From Sphingomonas sp. (GTDB lineage: Bacteria > Pseudomonadota > Alphaproteobacteria > Sphingomonadales > Sphingomonadaceae): a stretch of 39,299 bases of DNA. Below are positions 1-8,227 of this stretch, one piece after another (within the stretch, counting starts at the first letter, position 1; each line of letters opens with the position of its first letter). The notes beneath the pieces are model-generated. The model was not told where the DNA came from. It saw nothing but the letters and a program-made list of their open reading frames with translations, and searched no databases. Made by a program: the position numbers and the translations under genes. The DNA lies in NCBI GenBank assembly GCA_019508115.1, contig JAEKMC010000086.1, positions 1 through 39,299 of the forward strand. Reading direction: 5' to 3'.

Positions 1-2
1 AG

Positions 3-164
3 GCAGTCTTCAAGGACTGGACGCTGTCGCTCGACACCAAGGCGGCCTTCACCATGAAGCTGCTGCTCCCTCATTTCCTGGATCAGGTCGAACAGACACC
101 GTCCAACACCTGCGCGCCCTTCCCCGTGATGGTGGACGCTGTGTTCGACCACCTGACCTACTGA
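3..164 (+). CDS. 3' end of an unidentified gene upstream of rtcB (partial)
   Basis: An open frame runs from the window edge to a TGA at 162-164 and reads ...LLLPHFLDQVEQ...FPVMVDAVFDHLTY. It is too short for the ORF track. The frame is open over its whole visible length and its stop lies 14 bases before the rtcB start, so it is probably the last codons of the gene that precedes rtcB in one operon. I do not recognise the family. It is not clearly PrfH, archease or a slipin, which are common rtcB neighbours. Only about 53 residues are visible, so no domain can be assigned. Confidence 0.55.
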   Translation, partial: AVFKDWTLSLDTKAAFTMKLLLPHFLDQVEQTPSNTCAPFPVMVDAVFDHLTY

Positions 165-178
165 TAGAAAGAACAATC

Positions 179-442
179 ATGGAACCCCAACACATCCACG
201 AAGACGTCCCCGGCGGCGTGCCACTGAAGATGTGGACGCAAGGCGTGCCAGTCGAAGACTCGGCCAAGCGCCAGCTGCAGAACGCGGCCCGCCTGCCCAT
301 CGTCTTCAAGCACATCGCCGCGATGCCCGACGTGCACTTCGGCATCGGCGCCACCGTCGGCTCGGTCATCCCCACCGTCAAGGCCATCATCCCGGCTGCG
401 GTCGGTGTGGACATCGGCTGTTCTTCCGACATCCACTTGTAA
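179..442 (+). pseudogene. rtcB: rtcB 5' fragment (RNA 3'-phosphate ligase), split by the mobile element
   Basis: RtcB joins RNA 2',3'-cyclic-phosphate or 3'-phosphate ends to 5'-OH ends, using GTP and Mn2+. This fragment carries the start of the protein (MEPQHIHEDV..., MPDVHFGIGATVGSV, AAVGVDIGC). True rtcB sequence ends at base 420, in the codon for the metal-binding Cys of GVDIGCG. The next codons (SSDIHL, stop) belong to the inserted element. The remainder of the gene starts at 19579. Joining 420 to 19579 gives GVDIGCGMMACKTTL in frame and a protein of about 400 residues, close to the usual RtcB length of about 408. As it stands the fragment lacks the GTP-linked histidine and most metal ligands, so it should be inactive. 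The family call is secure. Confidence 0.93.
415..420 (+). repeat. Left 6-bp core (CGGCTG) at the rtcB/element junction
   Basis: CGGCTG lies at the last bases of the rtcB 5' part and is repeated exactly at the other junction. It falls in the codons for Gly-Cys of GVDIGCG. It is either the crossover region or the 6-bp footprint expected of this recombinase class. Confidence 0.8.
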
Positions 443-444
443 CC
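421..444 (+). repeat. Left terminal inverted repeat of the element
   Basis: The left end reads TTCTTCCGACAT followed by a TTGTAACC block. The complement of the right end reads CTCTTACTACAT followed by a CTGTTACC block. The shared pattern is TCTTNCNACAT, then about 5-6 bases, then TGTNACC. This is likely a binding site for the element's recombinases or auxiliary protein. Confidence 0.6.
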
Positions 445-485
445 CCATCCCGAAGCATGTAGGCTCCGCCCCCGAACAACGGGAA

Positions 486-521
486 CGAGTAGCCCCAGCC
501 TCTTTTAGAGGCGAGTAGCCC
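486..521. repeat. Direct repeat pair CGAGTAGCCC around a small hairpin near the left end
   Basis: CGAGTAGCCC occurs at 486-495 and 512-521, 26 bp apart. Between them GCCTC-TTTTA-GAGGC (498-512) can form a hairpin. The set lies between the left terminal repeat and the first gene of the recombinase operon, so it may be an accessory recombination site or an operator. The role is inferred only from position. Confidence 0.45.
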
Positions 522-546
522 TCCGCCCCACCGAGCAGGAGGAAGG

Positions 547-858
547 GTGGCCATTCAGCGCAGATCGTTCGGAGTTGCCGTATTGGAGCGGCTGCGGGCC
601 ACCGCATGCACCACGGCCTTCGGGCGGTTGGATGGCCACTTCAAGCGCGATTCAACGTTCATCCCAACAAAGGACCCCAACACTGAGCGGTGGCACTGTT
701 CCACCTCAAAGGGTGAGTGCGAGCTGCTGGTCAATGGCCCAAAGTGGTACGACACCAGAACCCGGGAGGGTGGAGGTGGCTCGATTGATCTAGCGATGCA
801 GTTGTACCGACTCGACTTCGTCGATGCGGTGAACCTCTTGGTGGGCAGGGGCCTATGA
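547..858 (+). CDS. Small CHC2/DUF3991-like zinc-finger-primase-type protein leading the recombinase operon
   Basis: This 103-aa protein starts at GTG behind a strong AGGAGGAAG site and overlaps the first recombinase gene by ATGA, so the two are translationally coupled. The middle and end (ERWHC..., GPKWYD, GGGGSIDLAMQLYRLDF, DAVNLL) resemble the N-terminal zinc-binding region of DnaG-type and DUF3991/toprim mobile-element primases, where a Gly-rich turn precedes an ID..M..L..F..AV..L helix. The usual set of zinc cysteines is not evident and no toprim or primase domain follows. It could be a DNA-binding accessory for excision or transfer, or a relic of a replication gene. The resemblance is a judgement by eye; expression is well supported by coupling and the ribosome site. 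Confidence 0.6.
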   Translation: MAIQRRSFGVAVLERLRATACTTAFGRLDGHFKRDSTFIPTKDPNTERWHCSTSKGECELLVNGPKWYDTRTREGGGGSIDLAMQLYRLDFVDAVNLLVGRGL

Positions 859-2039
859 ACCTCTACTTCAGCACCAAGGACTTTGCAGTCGACGGTCAGC
901 ACTACGAAGGCTTCCCGATTCTCGTGGACGCCTCGGGTGCAGTTGTTGAGGTCGCCCTGCTCTTCTTCGTGGACGACCTCCTCAACCGCGGTGGCGCGCG
1001 AGACCTGAAAACGTGGGCTGCCTATGGCCGGCACATGTACGACTACTTCGGCTACCTGGAGCAGCGTCTGGCCTGGGATCACATCCCAGCTGAGGGTAGT
1101 GGACAGCTCTCACCACTAGCTGCCTACGTGCGATGGTGCGACACCGACGTCCGCAATGCTCCTGGCTACGTCAACGACAAGCGCGCGACCATCGAGCGCT
1201 TCTACGAATGGGCAAAGCGGGTCGGGCGCATTGATGAGCTGCCCTTCACCCGAAGTGAAGTCATTTCATCTAGCGCTGATGGGGTGCTTGCGCACGCCTC
1301 GGCAACTCGAGGCCGACGGTCGGCGTCCAACCTGCATCTGCCTGAGAACGACGACGACGTGCCAGACATGGTGCTGTCGCGTGGCCAGATCGACGCAGCG
1401 TTTGAACACGCGACGAATCCAACGCACCGTGCCGTCCTGCACCTGAGCCTGAATGCCGGGCTGAGAGCGGAGGAGCTCGCGACGTTCCCGATGAAGTACG
1501 TCGTCGACACCAGCAGGCTATCGCCCAAGGTGAAGACGGTGCCCGTGACCCTTGATCCGAAGGACATGCACACCAAGAACGACAAGAAGCGAACAGTGCG
1601 ACTGTCGGTGCGGTGCATGAACCTGCTCTGGCAGTATCGAGAGGCCGTTAGGCCACGACTGAGGGCTCGGGCGAAGGGAGGCCCCGCCGACAGCGGAGTG
1701 CTGCTCCTGACCCGGTTTGGCGTGCCATTCGTCGCCGACGGCTTCGTGTCACCCATGGCGCGCCTAGGGAAGCGTGCTGGATTCCACATCCACCCGCACA
1801 TGCTCAGGCATACGTTTGCCACCCATACGCTAGCCTCCCTCGAGGACTTGAAGCGTGCCGGCAGGCTCAGGAGCTCGCCGCTCGTGGTTCTCAAGCGTCT
1901 TCTGGGCCATTCGAAGACAACCAACACAGAACGCTACCTGCATCTGCTGGATTCAATCGAGGACGTCTACGGCACCCGCTACCAAGCGGAGATTGACGAG
2001 TTGGCGCTGGGGTATCTGAACGAGGCAGAGAAGAAGTAG
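855..2039 (+). CDS. Tyrosine recombinase 1 (IntA-like)
   Basis: This is a 394-aa tyrosine recombinase with a complete catalytic set. Box I Arg lies in NAGLRAEEL (about residue 204), a likely beta-hairpin Lys in HTKNDKKRTV, and box II reads HMLRHTFATH (about residue 320). The late His is in LLGHS and the nucleophile Tyr in TERYLHL. The first 170 residues form the SAM-like core-binding domain. It starts at an ATG overlapping the stop of the upstream small gene and ends with TAG directly abutting the ATG of the next gene. Such enzymes cut and rejoin DNA through a 3'-phosphotyrosine link. By position it corresponds to IntA of SE-type elements. All catalytic residues are present, so it should be active. 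Confidence 0.9.
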   Translation: MNLYFSTKDFAVDGQHYEGFPILVDASGAVVEVALLFFVDDLLNRGGARDLKTWAAYGRHMYDYFGYLEQRLAWDHIPAEGSGQLSPLAAYVRWCDTDVRNAPGYVNDKRATIERFYEWAKRVGRIDELPFTRSEVISSSADGVLAHASATRGRRSASNLHLPENDDDVPDMVLSRGQIDAAFEHATNPTHRAVLHLSLNAGLRAEELATFPMKYVVDTSRLSPKVKTVPVTLDPKDMHTKNDKKRTVRLSVRCMNLLWQYREAVRPRLRARAKGGPADSGVLLLTRFGVPFVADGFVSPMARLGKRAGFHIHPHMLRHTFATHTLASLEDLKRAGRLRSSPLVVLKRLLGHSKTTNTERYLHLLDSIEDVYGTRYQAEIDELALGYLNEAEKK

Positions 2040-3647
2040 ATGGCGAAGAAGAAGGACTTCGGGGTCGGAGGGCCGCCACCGAAGCCGGTGATCCCCATTT
2101 TCCCGACGAGTAGGACGCTCGAACGTGCGGCCGTGAGCGCTCTCGTGATCCCGCTACCTCATGGCGTCGACGCGGAGTTCGATTGGTGGGAGTACCTCGG
2201 GCATGGGTTCGATGACACGGTGTCGGCTATCACGTTGGAGATGCGCGCCATGGTTGCGCGCGGCAGACCGAAGCCCTTGGCCTTGAAAACCATCGCCAAC
2301 GGCGGCGTGATTCACTGGTTCAGGTTCTGCGTTGAGCGCGCCTCTGCGGGCACACCACCGACGTTGGACAGCATCAACGCCGAGACGATTGAGGTCTTTG
2401 CCGGTTGGCTCGCGACCCGTTTGAAGCCCGACGGCGAGCTGTGGTCGTTGAACACTGCGCGGACGGTCTACCAGAAGGTCAAGACCGTGCTGGAGGCACT
2501 TGCAGATCGCAAACTGCTGCCAAGGGATGGGCTGTTTCCTAAGAACCCTTTCCCGGGGGCCACTGACATCAACCGGCGCCGCAACCACATACTGCCTCTG
2601 TCTGATGGCGAACGAGAGCGCATCCTCCGCCCGCTGGCGATGCAGGTTGCCCAGGTGTACGACGGCACCCACCCCGGCACACCGTCGACGCAATTGGGGC
2701 TGTGCGTCTTTGCCATCTTCTTGAAGACCGGCGTCAACCCCACCCCGTTCCTCGAAATCCCTCGGGACCTGCAGAAGTGCTTCATGAGTCATCCGCGCGT
2801 GAACACGAGGATTCTGGTGACCTTCAAGCGCCGGGCGAACAAGCGCACCAAGACGCCGCTGGAGCCTGAGTCTCGGGTGGTGTCGCTGGACGTCTATAAG
2901 CTCTGTGAGCGCGTTCTGGGCCTCACCGAGGGTGCGGCCAAGCTGGCGGTTGGCACGAAGCTGGAGGGCTTGCTGTGGGTCTACGAGCTCGATGGTGCAC
3001 CCCGTGGCATGACGACCGAGACGCTGAGCGCCGTCGCCAACGCATTCACGTCGCGTCACGCCCTTGTGCGCGACGACGGCACCCGCCTGAAGATGAGCAG
3101 CCAGCTCTTCCGCAACACCAAGCTCAATCGCGTCTGGCGAGCGTCCAAGGGCGACCTGCTCGCAACGGCGCGAAGCGGATCGAACACGCCGACTGCCGCT
3201 CAGCGATACCTCGCAGTCACTCCCGACATGCTCGACGAACATCGCATGGCAGGCGAGGTGCTGGTGGACACCCTGTCGGCTGCCGGCCCGAGGGACAACA
3301 CGCCGCACAGCGGCTGCAAGGATGCCTTCAACGGCGAGTTCGCGCCGAAGGACGGCTCGCCTTGTGTCGACTTCCTCTCGTGCTTCCGATGCAAGTCTCA
3401 GGTCATCATCCAGGACGACCTCTACAAGCTGTTCTCGTTCTATTGGGCGCTGTTTTCGCAGCGGAGCCACATTGGCCAAGACAACTGGCGCAAGCTCTTC
3501 GGCTGGGTCACGAGGGTGATTGACCGCGACATCGCGCCGAAGTTCGATGCGACGGTCGTGGAACGAGAGAGGGCTCGCGCCCGCTCCGAACCACACCCGA
3601 TGTGGCGGTCTCCGTCGGTCTTAGCTGCACTGAGGTCCATCCAATGA
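2040..3647 (+). CDS. Recombinase-fold protein with degenerate active site (Tfp-like)
   Basis: This 535-aa protein keeps the outline of a tyrosine recombinase but not the full active site. The box I position reads KTGVNPTPFLEIP, with Asn where the catalytic Arg should be. Box II reads MSSQLFRNTK, without the first His. A Tyr remains in TPTAAQRYLAV. The C-terminal part has a Cys cluster (GCKDAF, CVDFLSCFRCKSQ) that may bind zinc, followed by an aromatic-rich helix. It lies directly between two catalytically intact recombinases, with no gap at its 5' end and an ATGA overlap at its 3' end. This matches Tfp, the recombinase-fold partner without key catalytic residues in SE elements. A structural role in the recombination complex is inferred. 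Confidence 0.78.
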   Translation: MAKKKDFGVGGPPPKPVIPIFPTSRTLERAAVSALVIPLPHGVDAEFDWWEYLGHGFDDTVSAITLEMRAMVARGRPKPLALKTIANGGVIHWFRFCVERASAGTPPTLDSINAETIEVFAGWLATRLKPDGELWSLNTARTVYQKVKTVLEALADRKLLPRDGLFPKNPFPGATDINRRRNHILPLSDGERERILRPLAMQVAQVYDGTHPGTPSTQLGLCVFAIFLKTGVNPTPFLEIPRDLQKCFMSHPRVNTRILVTFKRRANKRTKTPLEPESRVVSLDVYKLCERVLGLTEGAAKLAVGTKLEGLLWVYELDGAPRGMTTETLSAVANAFTSRHALVRDDGTRLKMSSQLFRNTKLNRVWRASKGDLLATARSGSNTPTAAQRYLAVTPDMLDEHRMAGEVLVDTLSAAGPRDNTPHSGCKDAFNGEFAPKDGSPCVDFLSCFRCKSQVIIQDDLYKLFSFYWALFSQRSHIGQDNWRKLFGWVTRVIDRDIAPKFDATVVERERARARSEPHPMWRSPSVLAALRSIQ

Positions 3648-5527
3648 GCGCTGCCCTGGCCTATGAGCTACATGCGGCTGCGTTGGAGCTGTCGCCGGCG
3701 GAGCGAGACGACCTCGTCATCTCGTACGTTCAGCTGGCGGGCGGCGAGCGCATTCCGCTCTCTCGCTACGGTGACCCCGTCTGGAACTACACGCCATTCT
3801 TCCCCGGCGCAGCCCGCGGCAAGCAGGACAAGGAGATTGTCTGGGCCAAGACTCCTGACGAGTGGGTTCCGTCGATGCGAAGCGCAGCCGCTGCGCTCAC
3901 ATACCGCAAAGCTCCTGGCGGTGTCCGACTGGACCCGTCGACGATCCCCAAACGGCACGTCATCCTGAATGCCTTCGCGAAGTGGGCCAGCTCAGAAGGC
4001 ATCAGGCGCTTCGGCGACGTCCGCGCTGCCGACTTGACCAGGTACATCCAGAAGCTTCGCGACGACGGTCTCTACGACCGTAGCCTGGCCAGCCACATTG
4101 CCATCCTGCGCAAGGTACACGAGCTTCGGGGAGCAATGCTCGACAGCTTGACCGACGAAGCTGCGACCGCGCTGCGGTTTGACCAGCTCGGCGCGCTCTG
4201 GGAGCCTGACGCGGTCAACGACCGCCGTACTGAGCTCATCCCGCTCGCTGAGGCGTCAGCATTGTTCGTGGCCGCCAGAGAGCACCTGACCAGGGCACCA
4301 ACCCTACTGCGTCTGCGTGACGACCTGGCTGAACAGTGGGAGGCCGCAAAGGTCACCTGGGACCGGAGGGTATGGGGTGACGACGTCAAGAAGCCGGCGG
4401 TGCGAGCTGCTGGCTTCCGAGACGCCCTTGAGTTCGAGTCCGCCGTCAGTGACATCCGGACTGCGGCCTACATCGTCCTCGGCATCACCACGGGTTGCCG
4501 CGTCCATGAGCTTGGCGAGGCGGAGGTGGGCTGCGTCTATCCGGACACGGTCGACGGTGAGACGTATTGGTGGCTGAAGGCCGCGACGCGCAAGATCGGC
4601 GACGGACCGATGCGTTGGCTGGCACCTGAAGTGGCCAAAGAGGCCTCCGACGCCCTCGAATGGCACTCTGCCCCCTTGCGAGCCCGCATCGCCGCTGAGC
4701 TGCCTGTCATGCGAGAGCAGTTCACAACCGCAACCACAGAAGCGGAAAGAGCCAGGCTGGCGGCGCATATTCTTGAGCTTGAGCGCAATGCCGACCGCTT
4801 GTTCCTGAGCGAGTCGACGCGGGGCGTTGTCTCAACCGACACCAAGTCGCACAACAAGCAACTAAAGGCCTTCGCTGCACGCAAGGGCATCAAGCTCGGC
4901 GTGCCGCTTGCCACCCACCGGTTCCGCCGCACCTACGCCGTTATCGTCGTGCATCTGAACAAGGGGCCGCGCATCGACATGGTGACGCTGCAGCGCCACT
5001 TCAAGCACGCGAGCGTGCTCATGACGGAGTGGTACGCCGAGCTGTCCGAGACCGACAGGGAGCTCTACGAGCTCATCGAGACGGAGACAGGCTTCTTCGA
5101 CATGGCGCTGGTCGACCACTGGCTGGATGGATCGACGCCGCTGGCCGGCGGCCTGGGTGCCCGAATCAAGGCGTACGCAGGCAAGCATCACCAGCCCATC
5201 TTCTTCAAGACCCGGCGCGAGTTCGTTGACAGCATCCGGGAGGGCATCAACATCCGGAGCACAGGGCACAGCTGGTGCCTGGCAGAGGCGAAGGACTGTG
5301 GCGGGCAAGGGCTTTTCGATGCTCCCCAGTGCGGCAGTTGCGGCAACGGCGTCATCGACGACAACTTCCGAGAGGTGTGGCAGAACCTTCGTCAGGACCA
5401 CGAGGACTTGTCCAAGCTCGACGACATTGGGCCTGGCGGCAGGGCAAAGGCGGCGAAGGGCCTCGCAGCGGCCGAAGCCGTCCTCGCACAGCTTGAACAA
5501 CCTGACGACGAGACCGCCGATGTCTGA
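3644..5527 (+). CDS. Tyrosine recombinase 2, large (IntB-like)
   Basis: I chose the ATG at 3644, which overlaps the previous stop as ATGA, over the longer start in the ORF track. The product is about 627 aa, close to the 630-aa TnpB of Tn554. Box I Arg is in TTGCRVHELG, a Lys in AATRKIGDG, box II in HRFRRTYA, a likely late His in FKHAS, and the nucleophile Tyr in TEWYAELS. A C-terminal Cys-rich segment (CLAEAKDCGG, CGSCGNG) may be a zinc ribbon. It should work with IntA on the element ends and the 6-bp core. The downstream small gene overlaps it by 8 bases, giving one coupled operon. Confidence 0.87.
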   Translation: MSAALAYELHAAALELSPAERDDLVISYVQLAGGERIPLSRYGDPVWNYTPFFPGAARGKQDKEIVWAKTPDEWVPSMRSAAAALTYRKAPGGVRLDPSTIPKRHVILNAFAKWASSEGIRRFGDVRAADLTRYIQKLRDDGLYDRSLASHIAILRKVHELRGAMLDSLTDEAATALRFDQLGALWEPDAVNDRRTELIPLAEASALFVAAREHLTRAPTLLRLRDDLAEQWEAAKVTWDRRVWGDDVKKPAVRAAGFRDALEFESAVSDIRTAAYIVLGITTGCRVHELGEAEVGCVYPDTVDGETYWWLKAATRKIGDGPMRWLAPEVAKEASDALEWHSAPLRARIAAELPVMREQFTTATTEAERARLAAHILELERNADRLFLSESTRGVVSTDTKSHNKQLKAFAARKGIKLGVPLATHRFRRTYAVIVVHLNKGPRIDMVTLQRHFKHASVLMTEWYAELSETDRELYELIETETGFFDMALVDHWLDGSTPLAGGLGARIKAYAGKHHQPIFFKTRREFVDSIREGINIRSTGHSWCLAEAKDCGGQGLFDAPQCGSCGNGVIDDNFREVWQNLRQDHEDLSKLDDIGPGGRAKAAKGLAAAEAVLAQLEQPDDETADV

Positions 5528-5933
5528 AGAGCTCACCACCCGGAAGAAGCTGACCCTGGCGTTCGCCAGGCTAAAGCGAGATGCCGCCAAGGCCGGGAAG
5601 CCTGGCCCGTCTATCAGCGCCGTTGCTCGCGAAGCCGGCGTCAGTCACACCCTCGTTCACACCAAGTACCCGGACATCGCTGACCAAATTCGCGAGGTGA
5701 GCGGCCGTGGGCCCAAACAACAGCTAGAAAAGCAGCGCACCGCGGCGAAGCGGTCCGAGGACCGAGCTGCGGAACTGCGCGCGGAGCTTGCGGACCTGAA
5801 GGTCCAAAACCGAGGACTCGCAAGTGAGAACGCGCGCCTCCTTCTGCTCGTACAAAGCCTAGAACAAAAAGTCACTGCCCTTCAGTCTGGCTCCAAGGTT
5901 GTGCAGTTGAAGCCGATGCGCCGTCCAAATTAG
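5520..5933 (+). CDS. Small HTH/coiled-coil recombination auxiliary protein (SRAP/Tn554 TnpC-like)
   Basis: This 137-aa protein starts at the ATG at 5520, inside the last codons of the IntB-like gene. The N-terminal half has a helix-turn-helix look (SISAVAREAGVSHTLVHTKYP). From about residue 70 the sequence is a long charged coiled coil (AAELRAELADLKVQNRGLAS...). Tn554 TnpC (about 125 aa) and SRAP of SE elements have the same size, position and architecture and assist or orient recombination. It is the last gene of the recombination operon; a hairpin without a T tract lies at 6031-6049 before the convergent nuclease gene. The function is inferred from context and architecture. Confidence 0.75.
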   Translation: MSEELTTRKKLTLAFARLKRDAAKAGKPGPSISAVAREAGVSHTLVHTKYPDIADQIREVSGRGPKQQLEKQRTAAKRSEDRAAELRAELADLKVQNRGLASENARLLLLVQSLEQKVTALQSGSKVVQLKPMRRPN

Positions 5934-6049
5934 GTGCAGATGTCGCGCCAATGACCAAGCCGTTCCAAGCAATGATCGACCGTGGTTTTGAGGTCCTATG
6001 CGTATCCCATGCCGCGCCCGACTAGCTCGCTCGGCTCAAGGCGAGCCGA

Positions 6050-7741
6050 TTACCGGCTCAGCGCCTGCGACGGTGCTGGTCCTGCGATGGAAACCGGAGT
6101 GGGTGGCGCCGCAATCGCGATGTGGCTGGTGCTCGGCAACTTGACAGCAGTCTCCGGCTCAACTTCTTCGAAGCCGAACAGGCCCTGCGGGATGCTGCGT
6201 TTGCTGAGTGGGTTGATAACCGCATCGGGGAACGCCATCGGCGCCTGCAGGAAGTGCTGATCGACCACCTTCCGCAATGAAGGGTCCTTGACCAAGCCGA
6301 CCAGGTGGTCGATGTCAGCGGCGTAAAGCACCTCGATGAAGTAGCCCTTCCCAGCCGCCCGCTCCTGGGCCACTGCAACCATGGCCCTGGCTTCCGTGCT
6401 CAACTCGCCGGTCACCCAGAGTTCGAATCGAAGGTCGAGCTTGGACAGCTCGTTGTTCTTGCGTGTCTGTGAGAGGACGACCGGCAGGCGCTTGTTCAGC
6501 CATTTGTCGACCTCGTCGTCGCTGAGCAGGTTGCCAGGCACTAGGCCCTTGCACTCGATGAACCGGATGTAGCGGTTCTTGACGATGACCCGTACATCGA
6601 CCTCCGCCACGTCCTTGCCGCCCTCACGATAAATCTTATTGAGGGTGATGTCCGCCGGCGGCTCAAGTACGCGAACGACTTCCGCCACGACGAACTCGAA
6701 GAGGGCCCCTCGCAGGGTGCCCGCCGCACCTTCCGCCTTGCCCAAGCGCTCGAACAGCTGGCTGAACAGGACCGGGTCGACAGCCTTTTCCGCCGCCTGA
6801 CTCAGGGTCCTGAGCAACTCCAGCAGAGCCTTGGCCACGTCGGTCCCAAACAGAGATTCGGGCGTCGCTGGAACGATGCCCGCCCTACGGATGAGGTCCA
6901 GCGCACCTGGCGAATAGCGGTTGGCGACGAAGAACTGCAAGCAACGGCCCATCCCACGGAACTGCCGCAGCGTGGCGCACTTGTAGAGAAACGGGCTGAC
7001 GTCGTCGACACCCACCACCTCGGTCATGAGCACGTCGATGACAAGGAAGCCGGGCTTAGGCTTCGCCGAGCTTGACCAGTCAGCCAGCGGGCCGAGGAAG
7101 GATGGCGCGGACAAGTCCCAGCTGAACGCGCCGACCAACGGGGCCGTCCCCGTCCTGTCAGCCCTCAGCTTGAACGAGTTGAAGCTGCCGAGTCCGAGCT
7201 TGGCTGCCCACTCCTGGATCGACTGCAAGAGCACCCTCTCGGCGATGAGCCGAGCACGAACTGCGGGATAGCGGTCGTCAAGGTATGAATCGCCACGGGC
7301 GAATGCCACGCAGGGCCCGACGCCGGGCATCTCAACCATTTGCAGCAACTCCGCATCCACGAGCCGCTTGACGACTTCATCGCTGGAAATCTGCCGCTGC
7401 CCATCTGATGTGCCTGCAGCCGCCGAGAAGTGCATGGCCGGAACGATCCCGCCCCGGGCAGTGAGCGCCTTGATGGCACGGGCATACGCACCGTTTCCAT
7501 CCATCAGGGCCGCGGCCAGGCGATCCCAGAACTTCGGGCTGCCGTACTGGCTTTCGAGGTACAGGAACTGGGCGCCACGCGGAAGCACCAGATTCACTGC
7601 ACGGACCGACAACGTGCGTCGCTCGATGCGCTTGCGAGCAGCCGCGGGCGTGATGTTCAGCTTGGCTGCCAACGCTGCGGCCAGAGAACCACTGGTCATC
7701 GGACCATTGGCGGCTAAGAGGGCTGCTATCTCGACGCTCAC
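6050..7741 (-). CDS. Winged-helix PD-(D/E)xK nuclease-like protein (unnamed defence candidate)
   Basis: This 563-aa protein has three visible parts. Residues 1-60 look like a winged helix (MTSGSLAAALAAKLNITPAA). Residues 60-330 are an alpha/beta region with no family I recognise. Near residue 350-420 there is a PD-(D/E)xK nuclease pattern: a helix with Glu (RGALFEFVVAE), then AEVDVRVIV and RFIECKG, giving D...E-x-K. A low-complexity Pro/Ala tail closes the protein. The start is GTG at 7741 behind AAGGTGG; the nearby ATG is out of frame. It is monocistronic, convergent with the recombinase operon, and sits behind a repeat-rich regulatory region. A DNA- or RNA-cleaving defence role is inferred; the specificity is unknown. 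Confidence 0.75.
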   Translation of the reverse strand: MSVEIAALLAANGPMTSGSLAAALAAKLNITPAAARKRIERRTLSVRAVNLVLPRGAQFLYLESQYGSPKFWDRLAAALMDGNGAYARAIKALTARGGIVPAMHFSAAAGTSDGQRQISSDEVVKRLVDAELLQMVEMPGVGPCVAFARGDSYLDDRYPAVRARLIAERVLLQSIQEWAAKLGLGSFNSFKLRADRTGTAPLVGAFSWDLSAPSFLGPLADWSSSAKPKPGFLVIDVLMTEVVGVDDVSPFLYKCATLRQFRGMGRCLQFFVANRYSPGALDLIRRAGIVPATPESLFGTDVAKALLELLRTLSQAAEKAVDPVLFSQLFERLGKAEGAAGTLRGALFEFVVAEVVRVLEPPADITLNKIYREGGKDVAEVDVRVIVKNRYIRFIECKGLVPGNLLSDDEVDKWLNKRLPVVLSQTRKNNELSKLDLRFELWVTGELSTEARAMVAVAQERAAGKGYFIEVLYAADIDHLVGLVKDPSLRKVVDQHFLQAPMAFPDAVINPLSKRSIPQGLFGFEEVEPETAVKLPSTSHIAIAAPPTPVSIAGPAPSQALSR

Positions 7742-7756
7742 ATGTCCACCTTGCCG

Positions 7757-7966
7757 GATGTCACACAGCGCTATTTATAACCGGTACTGATATATGCCTC
7801 GGCACGTTTTTTTCGCCAAGGCAGAGAAGCGCCTTAACAAAATCAACAACTTAGCAGATGGCAACGGACCTCGGATGACATGCCCGATGTCACACTCGTC
7901 GTCGGGAGACGTTCCGTATCGTACTGATCTGTACTGAGCACGATACGAATACAGTATCAAACGGGC
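7757..7966. promoter_or_regulatory. Repeat-rich control region upstream of the nuclease gene
   Basis: The AT-richer stretch holds GATGTCACAC twice (7757-7766 and 7886-7895) and GTACTGA three times (7784, 7921, 7931), the last two exactly one helical turn apart. An inverted repeat GTATCGT...ACGATAC spans 7916-7946, with a third GTATC at 7954. These look like operator half-sites for a regulator. No clear -35/-10 pair was identified. Positions 7967-8227 hold nothing I can support beyond a 30-codon minus-strand ORF (8146-8238) overlapping the Mrr-like gene's stop. Confidence 0.45.
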
Positions 7967-8227
7967 TTGCTTGCGATGCCGGCCGGCCAGTCTGGACCGG
8001 CACCCTGTCGACGCTTTAGTTCAGGTTGAAAGCCGCATCATCAGTTGGCCCAGTCGGACCGCCGCCCTCAGGCTCACGGTCGATGCCGCACAGGAGAGCC
8101 GGACAAGCGTGTCGTCTCCGCACCGACCGAAGTCCTTCCCGGGCGTCAGCGCGACCCTGGCAGGGGCAGGCCGATGCGCTCAAGACCAGCGAGCACCAGC
8201 TCCCGGCGGGCCGCGAACTCCTCTCGT

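Noticed and set aside
855-5527. Recombinase-in-trio (RIT) element
   Set aside because: RIT elements have three similar-sized recombinases and no small HTH/coiled-coil gene. Here sizes differ widely (394, 535, 627 aa), the middle one lacks catalytic residues and a SRAP-like gene follows, which fits SE elements better.
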